A stretch of DNA of 64,000 nucleotides, taken from positions 107,847,001 through 107,911,000 of the forward strand of contig NC_091246.1 of the NCBI RefSeq assembly GCF_042477335.2, given 5' to 3'. Below the pieces are notes generated by a model that worked only from the letters and a program-made list of their open reading frames with translations, made no database searches and was not told where the DNA came from. Position 1 is the stretch's first letter. Every line of letters begins with the position of its first letter. A program made the position numbers and the translations under genes. Shown in pieces: positions 11,930 through 22,441 of the stretch. The DNA comes from Ovis canadensis. Taxonomy: Eukaryota; Chordata; Mammalia; Artiodactyla; Bovidae.

Positions 11930-12848
11930 TCCTCCTACCCCGGGAAGGGCGACTGGTGACCCCTGGAAGCAGTAAGTTAAGGTCGCTCCGATGCGCTCGC
12001 ACGCGCTTGTACCAGAAACTAAAACGAAGGTTCTTAACTTGCGCTTGGAGAACCCTTGAAACGACAGGGCACGCTTAAATGCGGTGGGGGGTGCAGAGCG
12101 TTCACGAGATTTCCGACAGGAAGGTTTTAAAAACGACCGCATTGCAGGGACCGGACAGGGACCATCGCGGTGACAGCGAGCGGGCCTTAAGGCCAGGGTC
12201 GCAAGGCTTAGAACCCTCCGCGGAGCGATCGGGTGAGGGGTTATGAGTGAAGGACGGAGGCGAGGTGTGGACCTAGCCCCGGGTTCGCGGTCTGGGAACT
12301 AGGCCCGGGTGCAGGGGCGGGGCCGGGAAGACACCGCCTACCGGCGGCCCTGTTTACCCCGGAATAAGACGCCCAGACAAAGGGAGAGGGAAGAGGGGTC
12401 CCGCAGGGACTTCACAGGCGGGGCTATAGCCCCGAACGTTTCCCCCCACCCCTCCTCGGTCCGCGTCACCCGTCTTCCTCTGGTCCTACCCAAGCCTCTG
12501 CGACACCTGGCGGGGCTGGCCGTTGGCCGCAGCGCAAGCTCCTCAACCTGCCCATTTGTTATTCTCTGGATGGGGCGGCGACCACCGAGCCGGGAGCCAG
12601 GGCTGCGGGCCGCGCTGGGGCGGGGGACAAACAGGACCAGGGCAGCCGTCGCGGCCAGCAGGGACGTTACTTCTGCCGCCTCAGCGCCAGCAAACCAAGT
12701 GCCGCGAACCCGGAAGACCTGCCCTGCGGCTAGCTACTGGGAATTTTTAAATCCGGCTGGGTTTACCCCGCGGGCCAGCCACGCCCCCCGCCGCCTGCCT
12801 CAGCCAGTCAGCGCCAGGCCCGCCATTTTTCAAACCCTCTGCTGGCCG

Positions 12849-12853
12849 CCAAT
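12849..12853 (+). promoter_or_regulatory. HMGB2: CCAAT box (distal)
   Basis: CCAATCAGG lies in the promoter-proximal CpG island, a match to the NF-Y core site. It is the farthest upstream of three CCAAT boxes. Confidence 0.6.
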
Positions 12854-12973
12854 CAGGATCGAGTAGCACATTCCTCTCCTGACCGGTTCTAACGGGTCTG
12901 GGAGTTAACGACCCGGGCGACCCACCGAACCTGCTAGGCTGCGGCCGGGGGGACGGACCTGGCGCCATAATGA

Positions 12974-12978
12974 CCAAT
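12974..12978 (+). promoter_or_regulatory. HMGB2: CCAAT box (middle)
   Basis: ACCAATAG lies 39 nt upstream of the TTTGAA element. This is the usual order in G2/M promoters, with NF-Y sites upstream of a CHR. Confidence 0.6.
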
Positions 12979-12995
12979 AGAAAGCCGTCTTGGTG

Positions 12996-13008
12996 AGGGG
13001 GCGGGGCC
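12996..13008 (+). promoter_or_regulatory. HMGB2: GC box
   Basis: GAGGGGGCGGGGCC matches the Sp1/KLF consensus and sits between the middle CCAAT box and the TTTGAA element. Confidence 0.6.
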
Positions 13009-13016
13009 TCCTCGAG

Positions 13017-13022
13017 TTTGAA
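13017..13022 (+). promoter_or_regulatory. HMGB2: CHR-like element TTTGAA
   Basis: TTTGAA is the canonical cell-cycle genes homology region bound by DREAM/MuvB complexes. It lies shortly upstream of the inferred transcription start and is flanked by CCAAT boxes on both sides. HMGB2 is known to be a proliferation-linked gene with peak expression late in the cycle. Function here is inferred from motif and layout only. Confidence 0.5.
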
Positions 13023-13034
13023 TAATCCCCAGGG

Positions 13035-13039
13035 CCAAT
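13035..13039 (+). promoter_or_regulatory. HMGB2: CCAAT box (proximal)
   Basis: GGCCAATCGGA is a strong NF-Y core match, 61 nt downstream of the middle CCAAT box. Confidence 0.6.
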
Positions 13040-13089
13040 CGGAGCGGCGGGGGTGTGGTCTGTGACCCGGCTCGTCAAGTTGCAGTGGC

Positions 13090-13219
13090 GCGGAGAAGTC
13101 TGCAAAACAAGAGGCGGAGGATTGCGTTAGCGACGAACCAGTTCACGCCGGAGCCAGGGCGGCAGCGTAGCGGTCAGAAGCGGCCGCTGCGCGGAACTCT
13201 GAGGAAAATCTTTCACCAG
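13090..13219 (+). other. HMGB2: Probable noncoding exon 1 of HMGB2
   Basis: The start codon lies in a second exon preceded by a good acceptor (CTCTCCCGCCAG, ending at 13575). The best donor upstream is CAG|GCAAGA at 13219/13220, a GC-type 5' splice site. The transcription start cannot be read from sequence, so the left edge is approximate. Translation would begin at the first ATG of exon 2. Confidence 0.5.
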
Positions 13220-13609
13220 GCAAGAGCCCGCTCCGGGCCCCGGGTGCGCGGTCGGCTGGCCTCCTTCCGTCACGGCTTGCTGGGGCGCCGCTGCTGCTGG
13301 GGGCGAGCCCCGCTGGTGGTTTCCGGGTGCGGGCCTGACGGGCCGGGCTGCGGAGGCGCGGAGCTCGGCTGGGCCCGTCTCCGGAGTCTTTGACAAACGC
13401 GGGGCGCGAGGCGGCAGCTGGGGACGCGGCTCGCGGCGTGGAAGCCCGGGGCTTTCCTGTCAGGAAGGGCTAGGCTGGGGCGGGCGGCAGGCCCGCGAGT
13501 GTGGCAGGGGGGAGGGCGCGGGCGTTTGGGCGGGAAGCAGCCCCGCCCGCCAGCGCTCGACCGCTCTCCCGCCAGGTGGACAGGCAGCCTCCGCCGCAGC
13601 AGCAGCATC

Positions 13610-13759
13610 ATGGGGAAGGGCGACCCCAACAAGCCGCGGGGCAAGATGTCTTCGTACGCCTTCTTCGTGCAGACCTGCCGCGAGGAGCACAAGAAGAAGC
13701 ACCCCGACTCCTCAGTCAATTTCGCAGAGTTTTCCAAGAAATGTTCCGAGAGATGGAAG
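13610..13759 (+). CDS. HMGB2: HMGB2 coding exon 1 (residues 1-50)
   Basis: It encodes [19 protein letters not shown] to SERWK, the first two helices of box A, with C23 and C45. The donor is AAG|GTGAGC. Confidence 0.97.
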
Positions 13760-15162
13760 GTGAGCCGGGGCGCCTGGGGGCCTCACGCGGGCGGGTGGCC
13801 GTGACTTTGAACTTCCCCTCGCGACTGACGCGCACGCCTGTTCTATTACGAGTTTGAAGTACAGGACTTAGGGTGCTTGTTTATTTTAAGGTGACTGAGG
13901 CAAAACGGTCCTTACTGAGGAAAACCGGGAGCTAAAGAGGATCACGCTTTTTTGGAGACGGATACGGGTTTCGAGTCCTGCTATATATTTACTATTCTTT
14001 CTATGCTTACAGACCATGTCGGCCAAGGAAAAGTCCAAGTTCGAAGACATGGCAAAAAGTGACAAAGCTCGCTACGACAGGGAGATGAAAAATTATGTCC
14101 CTCCTAAAGGTGACAAGAAGGGAAAGAAAAAAGATCCCAACGCTCCGAAAAGGCCTCCGTAAGTGTCTTTTAAAACCAACCGAATTGCCTCCCCCCCCCT
14201 CCTTTTTTTTTTCATTCAAGTTATTACAACTCTGTTCCTTCCTTTCAGATCTGCCTTCTTCCTGTTTTGCTCTGAACATCGCCCAAAGATCAAAAGTGAA
14301 CACCCTGGCTTATCCATTGGGGATACTGCAAAAAAACTGGGTGAAATGTGGTCTGAGCAGTCAGCCAAAGATAAACAGCCGTATGAACAGAAAGCAGCTA
14401 AGCTAAAGGAGAAATACGAAAAGGTGTGTTGTCCTCACTTTTTTTTTTTAAGCCAGTGTGAAATCCAGTAGATATTTTCTAAATCAGTATGTTAGAAATA
14501 GAAACTGTAGAAATTTGGGAGCTATATACATAGTTCTGTGTTAATGGTTTTCAGTTTTGTTTTGAAAAGGTCTAGTGAGAATTGTACACTTAGGCAACGC
14601 AAGCTAATTGAAACTTTTCTTTTGACCGAAACCAATGTCTGTAGCATTGGTAGGTTGGTGCATTCAGACTCATTTGTAGTAAAATAGGTCTCTTAGTAAA
14701 ATAGGTCTCTTAGTTGAAAAGACTGGAGGGCCAAATGTTTTATGTAGATGTATCTAAGATGTGAAGTTAGGGGGTGGGGGCTGTGTGAGATTAACAGATA
14801 ATGGTAGTGAAGTACTGACATCAGTCTAATACACCCCAGTAGTTAGCTTTCTAAGATCTATGGGGATCAAATGCTCTCAAAACCCGAGTTTTAGACTGTC
14901 ATTGGGATTATTGGCCAATAATCGCAGATTGTTTACAACTTAGTGGTTTTCAAGGTTGGGTAATGACACCGGATGCTGATTTTATTTTTTTTAACTATTT
15001 CAGGATATTGCTGCATACCGTGCCAAGGGCAAGAGTGAAGCGGGAAAAAAGGGCCCTGGCAGGCCGACAGGCTCCAAGAAGAAAAATGAACCAGAAGATG
15101 AGGAGGAAGAGGAGGAGGAAGAAGATGAAGATGAGGAGGAGGAGGAGGAAGACGAGGAATAA
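13610..15162 (+). CDS. HMGB2: HMGB2, high mobility group protein B2 (complete, 4 coding exons)
   Basis: The coding exons are 13610-13759, 14013-14158, 14249-14423 and 15004-15162. Together they give 209 codons plus TAA, the usual mammalian HMGB2 length. Each coding intron is GT-AG, and the third coding exon is entered in phase 2. The protein is a nuclear non-histone chromatin protein that binds and bends DNA without sequence preference. It helps transcription, V(D)J recombination and chromatin compaction. HMG box A spans about residues 9-79 and box B about 95-163. The redox cysteines C23, C45 and C106 are all present. The linker [19 protein letters not shown] is typical. The tail from E188 to E209 is entirely D/E and ends EEEDEE, which separates it from HMGB1 and HMGB3. 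The start ATG is in CATCATGGGG, a good context. It lies tail-to-tail with GALNT7. Confidence 0.98.
14013..14158 (+). CDS. HMGB2: HMGB2 coding exon 2 (residues 51-99 in part)
   Basis: The acceptor is CTTACAG. The exon encodes [15 protein letters not shown], the end of box A and the basic linker. The donor CC|GTAAGT splits a proline codon. The following intron is only 90 nt. Confidence 0.97.
14249..14423 (+). CDS. HMGB2: HMGB2 coding exon 3 (box B)
   Basis: 175 nt with acceptor CCTTTCAG and donor AAG|GTGTGT. It encodes [15 protein letters not shown] to KEKYEK, with C106. Confidence 0.97.
15004..15162 (+). CDS. HMGB2: HMGB2 coding exon 4 (box B end, acidic tail)
   Basis: The acceptor is TTTCAG. 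It encodes [19 protein letters not shown], a basic stretch, then an uninterrupted run of 22 acidic residues ending in TAA at 15160-15162. The GAG/GAA/GAT run makes a spurious poly-serine frame on the other strand. Confidence 0.97.
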   Translation, partial: DIAAYRAKGKSEAGKKGPGRPTGSKKKNEPEDEEEEEEEEDEDEEEEEEDEE

Positions 15163-15555
15163 ATGGCTATCTTGTAATGATGTGTGTGGAGTGTGTGTGT
15201 GTGCTCAGGCAATTGTTTTGCTAAGAATGTGAATTCAAGTGCAGCTCAATATTAGCTTCAGTATAAAAACTGTACAGATTTTTGTATAGCTGATAAGATT
15301 CTTTGTAGAGAAAATACTTTTTTATAAATGCAAGTTGTGGCTTTTGAGGGGCTACTACATACAGTTAGAGTTTCAAGCTTCTGATGTTAAATGTTTCTAA
15401 ATATTTAATGGTTTCTTTAATTTCTTGACTTGTGTATGGTAGCACAGCAAACTCATAGAAATTAGCATCAATAGCAACTTTTGGGTTTTCTAGAATGAGA
15501 ATGTTGCGTTTTGTTTTTTTAAAAAAATTTTGTAATAAAATTATATATATTATTC
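15163..15555 (+). other. HMGB2: HMGB2 3' UTR
   Basis: AT-rich untranslated tail between the stop codon and the poly(A) site. The right edge is estimated from the AATAAA at 15534 and the U/GU-rich sequence after about 15,555. Confidence 0.85.
15534..15539 (+). terminator. HMGB2: HMGB2 poly(A) signal AATAAA
   Basis: AATAAA follows TTTTGT. A GU-rich stretch (TTGTTCTTGTCTT) lies about 20-30 nt further on, as expected for a cleavage site near 15,550-15,560. Confidence 0.85.
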
Positions 15556-15559
15556 CTAT

Positions 15560-17190
15560 TGTTCTTGTCTTATATGCTAAATTAGCTTTTACTTTCATGG
15601 TCTGGAGCCATATCACTTTTTTTGTCTTTCTGCCTAATAGTTCTTAGACATGGTTGATTTAGTAAAATGTTTTGTTAAAAGTCAAACATGCCAATATTCA
15701 TATTTACACAGAGTGTTCTTTAAAAATCAATTCTGGAATTTAATGAACTTTAAAAATGTATGCAGTCTTACACACTGAGCAAGTTTTCTTCTTGACATTT
15801 ATGTTCATTTGTTAGCTAACTTGTCTCTTGGGTTTTTTCTTTTTAGTTGGCATTTTAAGATTTCAAAAATCAGTGTGGTCTTAAGCCTAGAATTCTGGGT
15901 AACCAAGAAAGCTTTTGAGATGATTATTATGATTTTCCATGACTAATGAGATGAAATTCCACTAGGATTTCTATTTACAGGTGAAAGCAGTTATTAAGAA
16001 ATGCTCGTTTGAGAAAGCAGTTGCTTGTATTTGAATTAGGTAAATATTTCAAATCATTATCAAGTTATTAGTGAAAGTTGGCTGTTGGCTGGAAGAGTAT
16101 AGAACAAACCTATTTGTTGATAGTTTGACTGTTAAACCTGACAATCTTGGTTACCTATTCTAGTTTTTACAATAGAAACCAAAATTCTTAATACCCAACC
16201 ATGGGAGCCTGGGTTGTCTATCTTATGCCATATTCAGAGTAAATATTTTAAAATTTATTTCTTACATAACTGTTAAATGGGAGGTGTAAGTTATTAGCAT
16301 AATTCCCAGAGCAAATGTACTCAGGTAAAATCTTCAAACTTTTTAGTGATGGCCCTCCATTATCATATCACAGTTATTTGGGGGCCTTTGCCGATTGTAA
16401 AAACTAGTTTTATGTGTTTAAAAACTATTTCCTGGGGTAAAGTTTTCTAAAGACATACCCATATCTGGATCCCAAGTCCCCAGCTTTACCAAATAATTGC
16501 TGTGTGGACTTTGCCTCTGGGTTTATTTCTCTCCATTTGTATATGGGGTCAATATCTGCTTCGAAGTGTTCTAATGATTAAACAAGAATGTATTTACAAG
16601 TACTGTATTTACAACAGTCCTTAATGCTTAGAAAAATTACTCGTTTCTAAAATTGAAATACAGTGAAAGTCTGTTTCTTAAGGATTTCTTTAAAATTAGA
16701 TCCATGAAGTAGACCTATCAGGTTCCTTGTCACTTTTTGGGATTTTGGGGGGACTACTTTCATTTTGTTTTTTAAATGAAATATATCTTAAATGTGTAAG
16801 CTAAGAATGACACACTTTTTAAAAATGAGCTGCTGCGTAATCTCAGCATTTGAGATGACTCCTCATTTGATATTTTATCTTAAGTGTTGATCAAAATTTA
16901 CAACACCCTTGTTTTTAAGACTAAATGACTTCAAGGAGTGGTTATGTTGGAAAGCATGAAAATACGGGTAAGGGTCATGTTCTATTCCAGGCCAGCCAGT
17001 ACTTGGCAGGGGTGTGCTTATGAAGACCATACCCCCAAAAACAAGTCATATCTTTCTATAAATGGGCTATATAGTTGGTAGTTTACAATCTTGATTTCCA
17101 ATTACCGGCTTCTCCCAAGAGGCAACTCCAGGAGTAGAATGACACATCCTTCAAGAGAGACGGGAAGCACAATAGTCACAAAGGAAGCTT
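15560..17190. other. Intergenic, SINE-free, no gene seen
   Basis: AT-rich unique-looking DNA directly downstream of HMGB2. No ruminant SINE or BovB and no exon-like ORF. It could contain readthrough transcript or regulatory sequence, but nothing specific can be supported. Confidence 0.5.
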
Positions 17191-17199
17191 ACTATATAT

Positions 17200-18010
17200 G
17201 TTGTCCTGCCCCTTAATTCTCATTTCAGGTTCTTGGCTCAACAGAATTGCCACATTTCACTTAAATAGCCATCTGCATAGTACTCCACTGAATAGATCAT
17301 AATTTAACCAGTTCCCTAAAGATAGTTATGTTTGAATTTTTTTGCTTTAAGAACATTGCCATGAATATCTTGTATGTACGATTTCAGAAATTTCTATAAA
17401 AAGCATATAAAAGTTTGCACATTAAAAAATGTGCTAATTATAATAGCTAAAACCTGTACTTGGTATATACTGGAACCTGCTCTCCGGCTGTTAACTTGCT
17501 GAAACTTGCCAAAATTGCTCTTCAAAGTTGTACTGAAACACACTCCACAGCAATGACTGTTTCAGAGTGCCTGTTTCCTCAGCAACGTTATCAGTCTCAA
17601 ACGTCTTAATCTTTGCTATCCTGATATATAAAAAATGGTTCCTCCTATTATGAATTTAGTATACTTTTATGTTAAAGAGCCATTTGTATTTCCGATGGCC
17701 TTCTGTCTCATCGGTCTTTTTTTAGTCATTTGTGGGAAATAAGGATAATGACCCTTTGTGACATGCATTGTAAATATTGGTATTTTTTCTTTGTTGTCTT
17801 TTGACTTTATGATGCTTTTTTCATGCAAAGATTTATTTTTATGAGGCAAATTTATTCTTTAGTGGCCTTGGGAGACCTTTCCCAAAGTTATCTTTGCTTT
17901 CTTATTATTTAATTAAATCTTTGATCCATCTGGAATTTATTTTGGTACAAGAACTGAAGTAGGGTCTCAAGTTTCTTTCCAGATGGTAGCCACTACTTTT
18001 GGTCTTCTAA
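17200..18010 (-). repeat. Old L1 fragment
   Basis: On the plus strand, blocks such as CATCTGCATAGTACTCCACTG, TTTGATCCATCTGGAATTTA and TTTCCAGATGGTAGCCA match L1 antisense sequence of old mammalian subfamilies. It is strongly diverged. Confidence 0.55.
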
Positions 18011-19149
18011 TCTATAAAAAAATCTGGGTTAGAAGATCCTAAGGTGCCCTATGTATTAAAGCAGTAACTGGCAAATTTGCTCAATGCAAGACAGTAGGCA
18101 TTTTTGTATTCTACTTTTCAACAGAAATCATTTACTGTAAGCAGTAAACCATGTTTGTCTTAGCACAAACAGCATTATCTTAAAGCTAACTTCATTACAT
18201 GCCACTAAAAATGTTGACAAAGCAGTACTGACTTTATTTCTTGGGGAATAGCAAAAGCTAAAGGACCTGTTTTGCCAATGCGTAAGATATAGTCCTTTTA
18301 AAAATAAAACATCTGTAGAAATAAGCCATTTGTGTACACATTATGCCAGAAAGAGCAGGTGATCTATAAACATTTGTAAGCATAAATGCCCAGGGTAAAG
18401 GTGACAGCTACTGTTTAGCTCAGTCCTGTTGCTAAATGGAATGTGAGTCTAAGATCCCAAATCTCCCAAAATTTTAAGTGGAACCAGAATTCTAGATTTT
18501 TAAAATGTGAAGTCTGAATTGTAAACACTGGCAGTGAATTCAAATGTTGAATTGAAAGAAAACATGTCTAGGTAAGATTCTGTCAAGGGTCACGGATTGG
18601 TTACTTCTATAAATTAGTGTATGTAAATGTAATATTAATGGTATTTACTAAGTTAGGGCTGTTGGTAAAAGTTTATGTATAGGCATCCCAGCTAAGCATT
18701 ATTTTCCCAGTTGTCTAGAAACCCTCACCCTGTATGGAAACTCATCTAACTTCTTATCCTGTTGTACAGTCTCTGAAGTCTAAACGGAATGTCACTGGGC
18801 TCCTGGGCCTTTGTTCTTCAGGACTTGGCCCAACCCTCTCAGCCTCATCTTGGGAGTTACCATAGCTAATAGAATACCTGCTCGGGAGCACAAATAGTAT
18901 TTCACATTAAAAGGAAACAACTTTTAAGCAAAACTGCAATTCAATCATATTCATGTGTTAGTTATTCTTCAATTCTCTATTTCTGCAGTAAAGCTGAAAC
19001 AGCTTATACAGAGAACAAACTAAAATACAAACCAAAAAAGTTATGAAATTAAGAGTGAGCTGATTTCAAAAAAGTGAGCTGATGAGCTTATACTGAGAAT
19101 CAGATCAGTTTGAATAGGCTCAGTTTCTCTAAGTGAATTATTTTTTTAA
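18011..19149. other. Intergenic, no gene seen
   Basis: No recognised repeat or coding exon. AT-rich with scattered short purine runs. Confidence 0.45.
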
Positions 19150-19285
19150 TTAAAAAGATTTTTTTTCTATTTTTTGGCTATGCCATGCAGCATGTGGGAT
19201 CTTAGTTCACTGACTAGGCATCAAACCTGATCCCCCTGCAGTAGAAGCAGGAATCTTAATCACTGTGAGGTCTCAGGGATTTTTT
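19150..19285 (-). mobile_element. CHR-type tRNA-Glu SINE fragment
   Basis: Antisense copy with the block GCATGTGGGATCTTAGTTCAC, then a degraded box B and tRNA head (AATCACTGTGAGGTCTCAGGGA). Confidence 0.75.
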
Positions 19286-19639
19286 CTGATCAGTTTGGTA
19301 ACATCAGACTTGGTGTATAACCTTTCAGTTTCCTCAGGTGTTAAAATCAGATTTCTTTTTCTGAACATTAAATGAGGCAATACATCCAAGACACTTCTCT
19401 TGGTGGTAAGAAAAATATTAGCTAAAAGTATGCATGATAACATGTATATAAATAATATAGTTATCATAATAAAACTACCAGATTCAGTTCTGAGATTCTT
19501 AACTCTAAGTGGAGAGGAAAACTAGTTATGTGGAAAATACAATAGAAATTCCTCCCACAGAGTTCTGGGGATACTCAATATTGGAGCTATGTCCTTGACT
19601 TCAATACTAAATTTGAGTATTTGGACAAGTTATTAAACT

Positions 19640-20225
19640 TTTTTTTTTTTAAGTATAGTTGATTTACAATATTGTGTTAAGTTTCAGGTGTACAGCATAG
19701 TGAATTCAGTTATTTTGCAGATCTAATTCCATTATAGGTTGTTAATAAGATATTGGGTATAATTCCCTGTGCTATATGGTAAATTCTTGTTGCTTATAAA
19801 TTTTTACCTAGTTTGTTAATCCCATACCCCTAATATGTCATTTACCTCTTCCCTTTACTCTTTGGTAACCATAAATTAACCACTTATTAATCCCATATTA
19901 TTTATCCACATATATTTGATCACATATTCATATGTGACTTACTGTAGTTTTAGTTGTCTTTGATTTTACAAAACATTTGTTGAATGAAGTCTTTTGGGAA
20001 TTGCCGTTTTTACTCAACACTGCCCTACTGTCTTGTTTATAACCAGTTCATTCATGTTCATTGCCTTCTAACAGTCTATTGTGTAGTAATACCACAATTG
20101 ATCCACTCTCCTGCTGATGGATATTTAGGTTGTCCTGGAGTTTTTGCTGTTATAAATGACACTGGTATAAAAATTGCTATACAGTTCTGGCTTTTAAGCA
20201 CAGCGCCTTCCAGTGATCTTGTCCT
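19640..20225 (-). repeat. Ruminant L1 3' UTR, antisense
   Basis: TATAGTTGATTTACAATATTG and CAGGTGTACAGCATAGTGA followed by TTCCCTGTGCTATATGGTAA are the antisense signature of the ruminant L1 3' UTR. From about 20,000 the sequence resembles older L1 (CTGATGGATATTTAGGTTGT). Confidence 0.75.
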
Positions 20226-20929
20226 GTAAATCCCAGTTGCCTCAGGCAGCCTCCTCAGCTGGGTTGTTTCACCAAGGCTCGAGCTCTGCTTTCCTGGATG
20301 GTAGCTGGGAAAGTTCTTCAGGCAGATGGACATGCTGAACCGGGGTTCACCCTGTGTGCTTCCTTTCTCTCACGTTATCACAGTCTGCTTTGCCTGTTAC
20401 CCAGTTCCTGAAAACAGCTGCTGCATATTTTTTTGTCCAGTTGCTGCATATTTTTATGTCCTTTTAGGACAATAGCACACTGTTGAGGATGGTAACAATT
20501 ACTATGCCATGGCCAGACAGGGAAGCCTATTCATCTCTTATTTTTTACGGAAAGTTTCAGTTTTGTTTTGGGCACTTAATCATTAAGACAGCTGGAGTTT
20601 ATGCGCTCATATCAAAAGCCCCAGAGAAATTTCATTTAAAGATAATTGAAAGAATGTTCTTAGACGTTCTTCCAGATGCACAGTTAAATGATAAACTACA
20701 TTCTATACATGCTGTGAGGTAGAGGTAACCATTTATTCCCTTGTGGATAACCATTTCAACCCCAGTGTAAGAAGCTTAAGTTATGATCTTAAACTCTTCA
20801 CTTGACAAGTGGAGGCAATGACATGTCACATATGAAAGACAGGCATACACACATACACATAGCCCTAGAGGGTCTGCAGTATAGCTGTCTTAGTTCTTTT
20901 GATTAAAGACTGATTTTAAGACTTTGAAA
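20226..20929. other. Intergenic, no gene seen
   Basis: Unique-looking sequence. The 79-codon open frame at 20,483-20,722 has no recognisable domain and no splice support. Confidence 0.4.
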
Positions 20930-21170
20930 CCAGATAACAAGAGGTACCATTTATATTACTCTGACTACATGACAGGAACTATTCTAAGCATTTCATGTAT
21001 GTTAACTCATACAATCCGGATAAAAAGCCTATAAAATAGGCACTGTTATTTCCTTCATATTACTAATGGGAAAACTGAGGCATGGAGAAGCATTGATAAC
21101 TTGCCATGGTAACACAAGTAATTTGCAATGAAACAGGGATGCCAGTACAGACAAGTCCACTGTATATGCT
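20930..21170 (-). repeat. MIR SINE relic
   Basis: The antisense MIR order is seen: ATGACAGGAACTATTCTAAGC, then TTAACTCATACAATCC, AAACTGAGGCATGGAGAAG and AACTTGCC. Confidence 0.8.
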
Positions 21171-21232
21171 ATTCATATGAGCAGATTGTAAACATTTTGT
21201 TATGAGAATTAAGGAGCCCTCATCCGACCGCT

Positions 21233-21440
21233 TCCCTGATGGCTAAAAGGTTAAAGCGTCTGCCTCCAATGCGGGAAACCCAGGTTCGATCCCTGGGTTG
21301 GGAAGATCCCCTGGAGAAGGAAATGGTAACCCACTCCAGTATTCTTGCCTGGAGAATCCCATGGACGGAGAAGCCTTGTAGGCTACAGTCCACGGGGTTG
21401 CAAAGAGTTGGACACGACTAAGCGACTTCACTTTCACTTT
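21233..21440 (+). mobile_element. Bov-tA SINE with target-site duplication
   Basis: Sense copy with box B GGTTCGATCCC intact. The 12-bp direct repeat CATCCGACCGCT flanks it at 21221-21232 and 21441-21452. It is among the less diverged copies here. Confidence 0.95.
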
Positions 21441-21861
21441 CATCCGACCGCTGCTCAGACGCCCAAGGCCTGATCAACTTACAAAACCAAAACACACCAA
21501 TCACAGTTATCGGCATTCATTTCAAAATCTTAAAATTGAGACTGGCAAAGCAATTATTGAATTTAGCTTAGAAACAACCCTTCTATTAATCTCTAATCCC
21601 AGGGACAGTGCTCCTCCCAAATCATTCTCTCTTTCATCCAATTTTTTTTCAACAGATTCTATTGAGTAATAAGCATTCTCATAGGGCCCAGTACTTCTAA
21701 AAGTGCTTTCCACATGGATGAATATTCATATACCCAATTACTGGTCCATTAGCCATCTGGCTCAGGTCATGTACTTGTCATGGTCTTCCATTGAATTATA
21801 AGTGGATAAAAATAATAATAAACAAACACACAGCTTGTCCAGAAATGATGATATATAGTCC

Positions 21862-22142
21862 TCAGTTCAGTTCAGTCGCTCAGTCATGTCCGACTCTGCG
21901 ACCCCATGAATCGCAGCATGCCAGGCCTCCCTGTCCATCACCATCTCCCGGAGTTTACTCAAACTCACATCCATCGAGTCAGTGATGCCATCCAGCCATC
22001 TCATCCTCTGTCGTCCCCTTTTCCCCCTGCCCCCAATCCCTCCCAGCATCAGAGTCTTTTTCCAGTGAGTGAACTCTTCGCATGAGGTGGCCAAAGTATG
22101 AGTTCCAGCTTTAGCATCATTCCTTCCAAAGAACACCCAGGA
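21862..22142 (-). mobile_element. BovB LINE 3'-end fragment
   Basis: CAGTTCAGTTCAGTCGCTCA start, then the end of BovB ORF2 in antisense (minus-strand residues include [19 protein letters not shown]). It is truncated after about 280 bp and a Bov-A2 follows. Confidence 0.88.
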
Positions 22143-22154
22143 CTGTATAGTCCT

Positions 22155-22429
22155 GCTGCTGCTGCTGCTAAGTTGCTTCAGTCGTGTCCAACTCTGTGCG
22201 ACCCCATAGACGGCAGCCCACCAGGCTCCTCCATCCCTGGGATTCTCCAGGCAAGAACACTGGAGTGGGTTGCCATTTTCTTCTCCAAAGCATGAAAGTG
22301 AAAAGTGAAAGTGTAGTTGCTCAGTCATGTCCGACTCTTAGCGACCCCATAGACTGCAGCCTACCAGGCTCCTCCGCCCATGGGATTTTCCAGGCAAGAG
22401 TACTGGAGTGGGGTGCCATTGCCTTCTCC
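22155..22429 (-). mobile_element. Bov-A2 dimeric SINE with target-site duplication
   Basis: Two BovB-derived A monomers are joined by a GTGAAAAGTGAAAGTG linker, with a CTG-repeat end at the left. The 12-bp direct repeat CTGTATAGTCCT lies at 22143-22154 and 22430-22441. Confidence 0.95.
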
Positions 22430-22441
22430 CTGTATAGTCCT

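Larger units (their letters stand above)
11930..13830. promoter_or_regulatory. HMGB2: CpG island covering the HMGB2 promoter and first exons
   Basis: A sharp switch from AT-rich flank to dense CpG, GGGCGGGG and CCGCGG sequence. It extends about 1.1 kb upstream of the likely transcription start and runs through the first coding exon. There is no TATA box next to the presumed start, which fits a broad CpG promoter. Several long open frames here, such as 12,309-12,866, result from high GC and are not taken as genes. Confidence 0.9.

Noticed and set aside
12309-12866. 185-codon plus-strand frame in the CpG island
   Set aside because: High GC removes stop codons by chance. Arg/Pro/Ala-rich with no domain, and it lies in the HMGB2 promoter.
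15000-15212. Minus-strand frame with a long serine run
   Set aside because: It is the complement of the GAG/GAA/GAT acidic tail of HMGB2. No gene structure.
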